A stretch of DNA of 64,000 bases from Epiperipatus broadwayi. Lineage: Eukaryota; Onychophora; Udeonychophora; Euonychophora; Peripatidae. Shown in pieces: positions 59,165-64,000 of the stretch. Where the stretch lies: NCBI GenBank assembly GCA_028023455.1, contig JAQFVV010006197.1, positions 20,395,254 through 20,459,253 on the forward strand, in the 5' to 3' direction. The notes below the pieces were generated by a model that worked only from the letters and a program-made list of their open reading frames with translations, had not been told where the DNA came from and did no database searches. The translations under genes and the position numbers were made by a program. Position 1 is the stretch's first letter; each line of letters begins with the position of its first letter.

Positions 59165-59600
59165 ACTTTTCTTCAATCTACAATTATTTTCTACTTTTTT
59201 AATATAAATATAGTATTTTGTTGCAAGAAACATTTATAAAGAAAAAACAAATTTATTTTATTGTCATAACTGATGTTGGAAGCAGTATCTCATGTGTTAG
59301 TTTTATATGTATCTTTATCATATATCTCTATCATCTACACATAATTATTATATTTCTTCTTTTTTTTTTTTCAATCTTCTATTTGTTTATTTAAATATAA
59401 TATTTTTTTGCAAGTAGTGCTCATAAAGAAAAATCAACTTTATTTTATTGTCATATCTGTTTCTCTAAGCAGTATTTCATATCTGTTTTGTATCATATAT
59501 CTATTATTTACACATAAGCAATTATATATATATATATATTTTTTGCAATCTATGGTTATTTTTTACACAAATATTATAATTATTTGTAAGTTATATTTAT
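59165..59600. repeat. Degenerate tandem repeat, about 210-bp unit, two copies
   Basis: 'caatctacaattattttcta' to 'ttgcaagaaacatttataaa', 'aaatttattttattgtcata', 'agcagtatctcat', 'atcatctacacataatta' is followed by a second copy: 'caatcttctatttg', 'ttgcaagtagtgctcataaa', 'aactttattttattgtcata', 'agcagtatttcatat', 'ttatttacacataagcaatt'. A third copy starts at about 59545 (caatctatggttattttt). Confidence 0.8.
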
Positions 59601-59727
59601 AATCTTATTTTTTAAAATTAAGAGCGTGCTAATAGCTCTAAACAAGCTTTTTTTTTTTATTTTTATTTATGATAAATGCTACTACAAGAGAAGACATTCA
59701 AATCATTTTTATCTTGGATTGTCCCCA

Positions 59728-59768
59728 TCCCCATACCGGTTTCGACCTATGGGTCTCTTCAGTGAGGA
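59728..59768 (-). ncRNA. Hammerhead ribozyme, type I, intact
   Basis: On the minus strand: stem I UCCUCA (complement of 59763-59768), conserved CUGAAGA (59756-59762), stem II GACC-CAUA-GGUC with four perfect pairs (59744-59755), conserved GAAA (59740-59743), a self-complementary CCGG for stem III, then UA, then UGGGGA, which pairs with UCCUCA over six positions including one G-U. Cleavage would follow the UA, between 59734 and 59733. All invariant core bases are present. A stem III without a loop suggests activity as a dimer, as known for hammerheads with very short stem III. Confidence 0.85.
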
Positions 59769-60049
59769 ATTTTACATATTTGTAAGTGCAAGCTATATAT
59801 AAGTCATGTGACATCTGACTTGTTATTATTGCTATTATTATTTTGTTGTTGTGGCTTTGGCTAAATTAAATGGCTAAGCCTACTAATATATGGAGCATCT
59901 GAATTAAGTTCAGGCCCATATGATTTGTTCAGTTCCGTGAGCTGACTTTAAAGACATGTAGATGTCTAAAAGTTTCAGATCTTCTTCTAACAATTAACTT
60001 TTAGATAAATGCTTTACTTGAGTTGGTTTTTTAAATCTAATGTCCCAAC

Positions 60050-60090
60050 TCCTCACTGAAGAGACCCATAAATCGAAACCGGTATGGGGA
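60050..60090 (+). ncRNA. Hammerhead ribozyme, stem II weakened
   Basis: UCCUCA, CUGAAGA (60056-60062), GACCCAUAAAUC, GAAA (60075-60078), CCGG, UA, UGGGGA (60085-60090). It is identical to the mirror copy except that GGUC has become AAUC, which removes two stem II pairs. Core bases and stem I are intact, so residual activity is possible. Confidence 0.75.
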
Positions 60091-60593
60091 TAGGGACAAT
60101 CCAAGATAAAAATGATTTGAATGTCTTCTCTTGTAGTAGCATTTATCATTAAAAAAAAAAGCTTGTTTAGAGCTATTAGCACACTCTTAATTTTACATAT
60201 TTGTAAGTGCAAGCTATATATAAGTCATGTGACATCTGACTTGTTATTATTGCTAATCTTATTTTTTATAACAATTGATCCCAATTTTCCTAAAATAAAG
60301 CAATCTGCCTAATAATATGTATGCATTTCCACAAGGACAAATAAAAAGTAAGACAGATCATAATAAACATCAGTATTGTGACTATTCTCATTAATATTTT
60401 ATATTGCACTATATTATATATTGCAATTATTTTAAAATTTATTTTATTTTTTGATAAATTACAATTTACTAAAGTTCTCCTTGCATAATATCTGCTATAC
60501 AAATGCTTATTATGTAATATATGCGGGATTCAAACTCAGACTTTCACATGTCCCACTACACCTGATCACACACATGTTGAAAAGATAAATAAT

Positions 60594-60641
60594 CACCAAT
60601 ATATGTATTTCATGCTAAATCAGCAATCATCAGTTGGTCTA
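60594..60641 (-). ncRNA. Hammerhead ribozyme, intact
   Basis: Minus strand: stem I ACCAA, conserved CUGAUGA (complement of 60627-60633), stem II UGCU-GAUUU-AGCA, conserved GAAA (60608-60611), stem III UA-CA-UA, cleavage dinucleotide UA, then UUGGU, which pairs with ACCAA over five positions. All core residues are present, and this is the best preserved family B ribozyme in the window. Confidence 0.82.
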
Positions 60642-60881
60642 GATTACTATCCTCACACATATATATAATCAGTGCTCAGCTAATATGTCAACATGGGTAG
60701 GATGACAACCTTGGCACTAACAAGGGCTTTGAACGTTCCACCATCAGATTTTCAATGAAATGGAAGGCTGAAGAGTTGTGAGTTGGAATAATTTGAAGCC
60801 TGTCCATTAAAGTATGAAGATTGGCTATCTTAATATAAAGCTGAGCACTGATTATATATATGTATGAGGATAGTATTCTAG

Positions 60882-60925
60882 ACCAACTGATGATTGCTGG
60901 TTTAGCATGAAATACGTATATAGGT
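60882..60925 (+). ncRNA. Hammerhead ribozyme, core intact
   Basis: GACCAA, CUGAUGA (60887-60893), stem II UGCU-GGUUU-AGCA, GAAA (60909-60912), stem III UA-CG-UA, UA, then UAGGU. Stem I has one A-A mismatch (UAGG for UUGG). The core is complete. Confidence 0.78.
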
Positions 60926-61214
60926 GATTATTTATCTTTTCAACATGTGAGTGATCAGGTGGGTCAGCAATATGAGATGGCACTGAGAGTAGTGGGTCAT
61001 GTGAAAGTCTGAGTTCGAATCCCATATATATTACATATATAAAATGCAGTTTAAGCCTGTACAATGTATTAAATGCTTATTATGTAATATTATTTGTTTT
61101 TAAATTAGAAAAAAAAAACATATTTCCAGCAGATACCTGCATGGAAGTACAAAATCTGGGACAGCTAGTGAAAATGCAAGTCGCTGGCAAATTCATATTC
61201 AAATATTTTTTAAT

Positions 61215-61335
61215 GAAGATTTATCTCTGATCATCATCATCAACCATTATCAATTCACTGCAGAATGAAGGCTTCTCTAATTTCAATCCATCTTCTCCAA
61301 TCTTTAGCTTCTCTTCTCCACATCACCCCTTCATG
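61215..61335 (-). pseudogene. LINE (RTE-like) C-terminal fragment
   Basis: The minus strand reads WRREAKDWRRWIEIREAFIL, which matches the arginine- and tryptophan-rich C-terminal end of RTE-type LINE proteins (pattern 'RxxAxDRxxWRxxV'). Only about 35 residues are present. It may be a severely 5'-truncated copy. Confidence 0.5.
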
Positions 61336-61669
61336 TTATATATCCTTTTTTTTTTCAGAATTTTAAGAGGAATGTAAAAAAGCTGTCTATAAAAATGTGA
61401 TTTTAACATTTAACTTTCAACATTTACAATTTGTGAACCAATATAAAAATAACCATTTTTAAATGTGTTAAAAATCTTTTTTTGTTTTTTTAAGTTTTTT
61501 TTTAAGGTAATGATTATATTTTATCAGATTCATGTCATTCCTTGATATTTACTCTTTCTAATATGTGTCATATTATTATTAAGATAGCTGAGTCTAATTT
61601 TCTAAAATTCAATATGGTGGCCTTCACTAATCAAGATTTTGGAGGAAAAAAGACAGGAAAAAAAAGTTT

Positions 61670-61895
61670 AAATATTATTTATCAAGAGTACAGAAAAAAA
61701 ATATTTAGTGAGTTTTAGTGATTAATGCTAATATTATTTATTGGAATTTTTTAAATTAATTTTATATTATTAAATTTTTATAATTTTAAATTTAAATCAT
61801 TTTTTCTCTCATAAATTTAAATAATTGAATTTTTTAAACTGAGTAAAATAAATTTATGTATTTGTAAACCTATAACAATTAAAAATAATGCACAG
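61670..61895. repeat. Direct repeat, unit 1
   Basis: 'tttattggaatttttt', 'taattttaaatttaaat', 'ctctcataaatttaaataat', 'gagtaaaataaatttatgta', 'tttgtaaacctata' recur in the same order at 62293-62446. The unit is about 200 bp with about 80 % identity. Confidence 0.75.
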
Positions 61896-61958
61896 GGCCC
61901 ATTGAGCTAGTTTTTGCAGCCAATTTTGAATTATTATTACTTAAAGATTAGTAATTGT

Positions 61959-62008
61959 TGTCAAGCATAGCGGGTTTGCTTCCCAGCCGATGCTATGACA
62001 CATAAAGA
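61959..62008 (+). mobile_element. tRNA-derived SINE, copy D, 5'-truncated
   Basis: Only the box B and tail remain: agcgggtttgcttcccagcc then gatgctatgacacataaag. The 16-bp aaagattagtaattgt stands on both sides (61943-61958 and 62009-62024), a clear target duplication. The insertion was therefore truncated when it arrived. Confidence 0.88.
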
Positions 62009-62234
62009 AAAGATTAGTAATTGTCTGTTATATTTTATGTAGCTAATAAAATGGCCAAGGTTAAAAGAATATAATAGAGTATACTATGAACAAAATTGTA
62101 AAAATAAAAAAATTAAGTTCACTAGCAGGCCTATTATTTGGAATATCTTCTTAAATAATTACATTTTTTAAATATAAAAGAAACTTAGGTAAATGTAAGC
62201 CTTAAATAATAAAAATTCTGTACAAGGACTCCTT

Positions 62235-62446
62235 GAGACAAAGAATACAAAAAAAATTTTGGAGGGGGGTTTTAGAGCAGTTTGATACTATTGTTATTTA
62301 TTGGAATTTTTTTTTTTTATCAATCCACTTTCATATTATAATTTTAAGTTAAATTTAAAACATTTCTTTCACTCATAACTATTAAATAATTAAATTTTTT
62401 AACAATGAGTAAAATAAACTTACCTATTTGTAAATCTACAATTAAA
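62235..62446. repeat. Direct repeat, unit 2, ending at the LINE
   Basis: Second copy of the unit at 61670-61895. It ends within a few bases of the start of the LINE fragment (62446), so the LINE may have inserted at its end, or this may be sequence carried with it. Confidence 0.7.
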
Positions 62447-63720
62447 TGTATTGCATAGATACCTCTAGTATGGATGAACTTACTGTTTTTCTTACATCCA
62501 AACAACAACTACCTACTCTGGAAAAAATACTTAATGAATACACCTTCAAATATAAACTTAAGATCAACATTAATAAAACATCAGCTTGGTTTCTTTATAT
62601 TGGCAAGATAAATATACAAGTTTATCATAGTAAACCAACTAATTTCCTTGGATTTCCTTTCTACCTAGGGTCCTCTGGAATGAAACAAATGATCCAGAAA
62701 AAAAACTGAAAGATGCTGCTGAATGCACAACCACTTCTCTCTCCAAAACCTACCCTCTCATTATATGCAAAAGTATGCTGTTTCAATCAGCTTGTAACTA
62801 CAAAAGTAACCCATTACTCACCAATCATAAACTTCACTAAATCTTTCACTTTGTCCATTTACTCACTCTTGTAGCAAGCTATTATGGCACAGAAAAGTAG
62901 TTTCCATCTCTGTAAAATGACTTAGTCTTCCACCAACCAGAAATGGATTAGGTCTTCACTCCATTCAAATTTTTCATAAACAAAAAAGTATTAATCTCCT
63001 GGCTGCACTGATAAGAAGTTTTCCAGCTCTCAAATGCATCCTTCAAATAACACCCACAGACCGACCACCACCTTCACATGGATATTTGTCTTTGCTCATA
63101 AACCAACTTCAAAGCATTTATGATCAGGTGTCTTTTTGGGTGTTGGTAGATATATCTACTGGAGTATTTATAATATGCTGTACCCAGACATAACTACTGA
63201 TCCTCAGTCACCAATGCTAAATATGAACAACAGTTGTTTGATGCAGCAATTCAAAAAATGGTCATTGGAACCTAAATTTTTTGACTTTCTCTTAAAGCTA
63301 AATCTTCACACTCTACCTACCACTTATTTTCTTAAATACCATAGGTTTTACAACAAAATTGATGCTTTTTGTTCCTTGTGCCACAGGAAAGAAGAAATGC
63401 AACAGCACCTACTCCACACATGCACAGCTCTGACAAATACCTGAGAAATTATGATTAACATATATAGACAAAATAACATCACACTTGATAACCTAATAGA
63501 CACACTTAGTAAAGGCTCAATACTGGCAGCCCATGCAGCAACATTTTGTTTATATACTTTGTGGTGCACCAGATGTAATTTTTGCCTTGGAAACAACACC
63601 AGAAGGCAACCAGACACATTCTCTAATAAGCTCTAACAACTGAAGGTCAGAAATGGCAAAATTGCACACCCATATATATTTGCTGCTACATGGTCACTAT
63701 TAAAAACCTAAAACAAACCA
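62446..63720 (+). pseudogene. LINE ORF2, 5'-truncated (RT palm to zinc-finger tail)
   Basis: Segments in order: 62446-62709 has DELTVFLTSKQQLPTLEKIL then KLKININKTSAW, i.e. the sequence just after the catalytic YxDD ('YxDDLTVFLTS..', here SSMDEL) and the 'GLxxNxxKTxxx' block, then NFLGFPFYLG. A shifted middle part follows (62720-63135). 63136-63444 has FDFLLKLNLHTLPTTYFLKY and the zinc-binding CSLCHRKEEMQQHLLHTC of the zf-RVT type. 63451-63636 has AATFCLYTLWCTRCNFCLG, the tail seen also as LTYAFWYTRCRTKF at 16.7 kb. So this and the 16.5 kb fragment are one LINE family in opposite orientation. Frameshifts make it inactive. Confidence 0.8.
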
Positions 63721-63724
63721 TAAC

Positions 63725-64000
63725 CTCAAAAACCAAATGACTTTTGCTGTAACAAGAACAATTATTTTTTTTTTGTTTGTTTACATATCTCTTTTTCAAC
63801 AATTTTTTAAACATCACATCTGTGTATTGAATAGTCCAAAGGATATATTTATTTCAATCAAAAAGTATTTTAAACTGATGAACTAAACCCCCAGACAATA
63901 AAAATAGAATATAGGCAAATACCCAGTTTACAAGTTTATATTTATCAGATACCTGCCTAACAATCTATTTGAACTGTAACAATAATATCTATCTGTTCCA
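63725..64000. other. AT-rich end of window, probably LINE 3' flank
   Basis: No coding sense. It may include the 3' untranslated part of the LINE. No poly-A tail or target duplication was identified. Confidence 0.35.

Larger units (their letters stand above)
59615..60253. mobile_element. Hammerhead foldback element, family A (639 bp)
   Basis: The inverted arms are 59615-59768 and 60050-60194, about 150 bp and about 93 % alike. Example: gctactacaagagaagacat mirrors atgtcttctcttgtagtagc. In addition, a perfect 67-bp direct repeat lies at 59768-59834 and 60189-60255, just outside each arm's 3' side. taatcttatttttta flanks the whole element (59600-59614 and 60254-60268), a perfect 15-bp target duplication. 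Each arm has a hammerhead ribozyme. Mixed inverted and direct repeats, hammerheads and a long variable target duplication are all reported for Penelope-like elements and their non-autonomous derivatives. No reverse transcriptase or GIY-YIG domain is present here. Confidence 0.85.
60521..61070. mobile_element. Hammerhead foldback family B, copy 3, with 20-bp target duplication
   Basis: The left arm (60525-60690) mirrors the right arm (60830-61030). attcaaactcagactttcac mirrors gtgaaagtctgagttcgaat, aaaagataaataatcacc mirrors ggtgattatttatctttt, and aatcagtgctcagc mirrors gctgagcactgatt. The centre contains ggctttgaacgttccaccat and gaagagttgtgagttgg, as in copy 2. aaatgcttattatgtaatat (20 bp) flanks it perfectly at 60501-60520 and 61071-61090. 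The right arm ends gagttcgaatccc, a good RNA polymerase III box B, so the arms may derive from a tRNA-like sequence. The low-information frame 60852-61064 inside it is not a gene. Confidence 0.9.

Noticed and set aside
1-64000. CRISPR arrays, operons, ribosome-binding sites and bacterial terminators.
   Set aside because: The sequence is eukaryotic in character, and nothing with regular short repeats and unique spacers was seen.

Overview
This is a very AT-rich eukaryotic window with long A/T runs, (TA)n and (CA)n microsatellites, and no long open reading frame. I found no host protein gene that I can support. Everything recognisable is mobile-element material of metazoan type. A short interstitial stretch of TTAGGG-type telomere repeat (23.1 kb), CR1/RTE-like LINEs, hAT and piggyBac relics, a Ty3/gypsy element and tRNA-derived SINEs fit an invertebrate genome such as a mollusc, flatworm or cnidarian. 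The species is not determined, and the TTAGGG form argues weakly against an arthropod.

Layout. 0-6 kb: AT-rich spacer with a possible hAT end, a weak LINE relic and a tRNA-like SINE. 6.3-9.0 kb: a complete hAT insertion with 8-bp target duplication and a broken GTF2IRD2/ZBED-type transposase on the minus strand. 9.2-9.6 kb: fragments of an inverted-repeat element and of a piggyBac transposase. 12.9-18.2 kb: two SINEs, two palindromic elements and a non-autonomous hAT (16.1-17.9 kb) that carries a truncated LINE. 18.6-20.1 kb: RTE-like LINE relic. 22.4-23.6 kb: a 1.2-kb inverted-terminal-repeat element containing the telomere-like stretch. 24.1-24.4 kb: first copy of a hammerhead-bearing element. 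29.3-30.2 kb: inverted repeat. 31.1-33.6 kb: RTE-like LINE, minus strand. 33.7-34.2 kb: second hammerhead foldback. 36.0-45.0 kb: a decayed Ty3/gypsy LTR retrotransposon in minus orientation, with both LTRs recognisable and two later insertions in its left LTR. 46.8-47.2 kb: another inverted repeat. 54.4-57.3 kb: a C-depleted segment bounded by a TATA-like motif and an AATAAA, possibly a non-coding transcript. 59.6-61.1 kb: two adjacent foldback elements with hammerhead cores. 61.2-64 kb: LINE fragments and a truncated SINE.

The most interesting content is a set of foldback (inverted-arm) elements whose arms contain hammerhead self-cleaving ribozyme motifs: the conserved CUGANGA box, a paired stem II, the GAAA box and a matching stem I. 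Two families are clear, at 59.6-60.25 kb and at 24.1/33.7/60.5 kb. Four such or similar palindromic insertions (59.6, 60.5, 36.2 and 37.8 kb) have 14-20 bp target duplications. This is the signature of target-primed retrotransposition rather than cut-and-paste transposition, and it recalls Penelope-like elements and animal retrozymes. The second gypsy LTR preserves the empty target site for two of these insertions.
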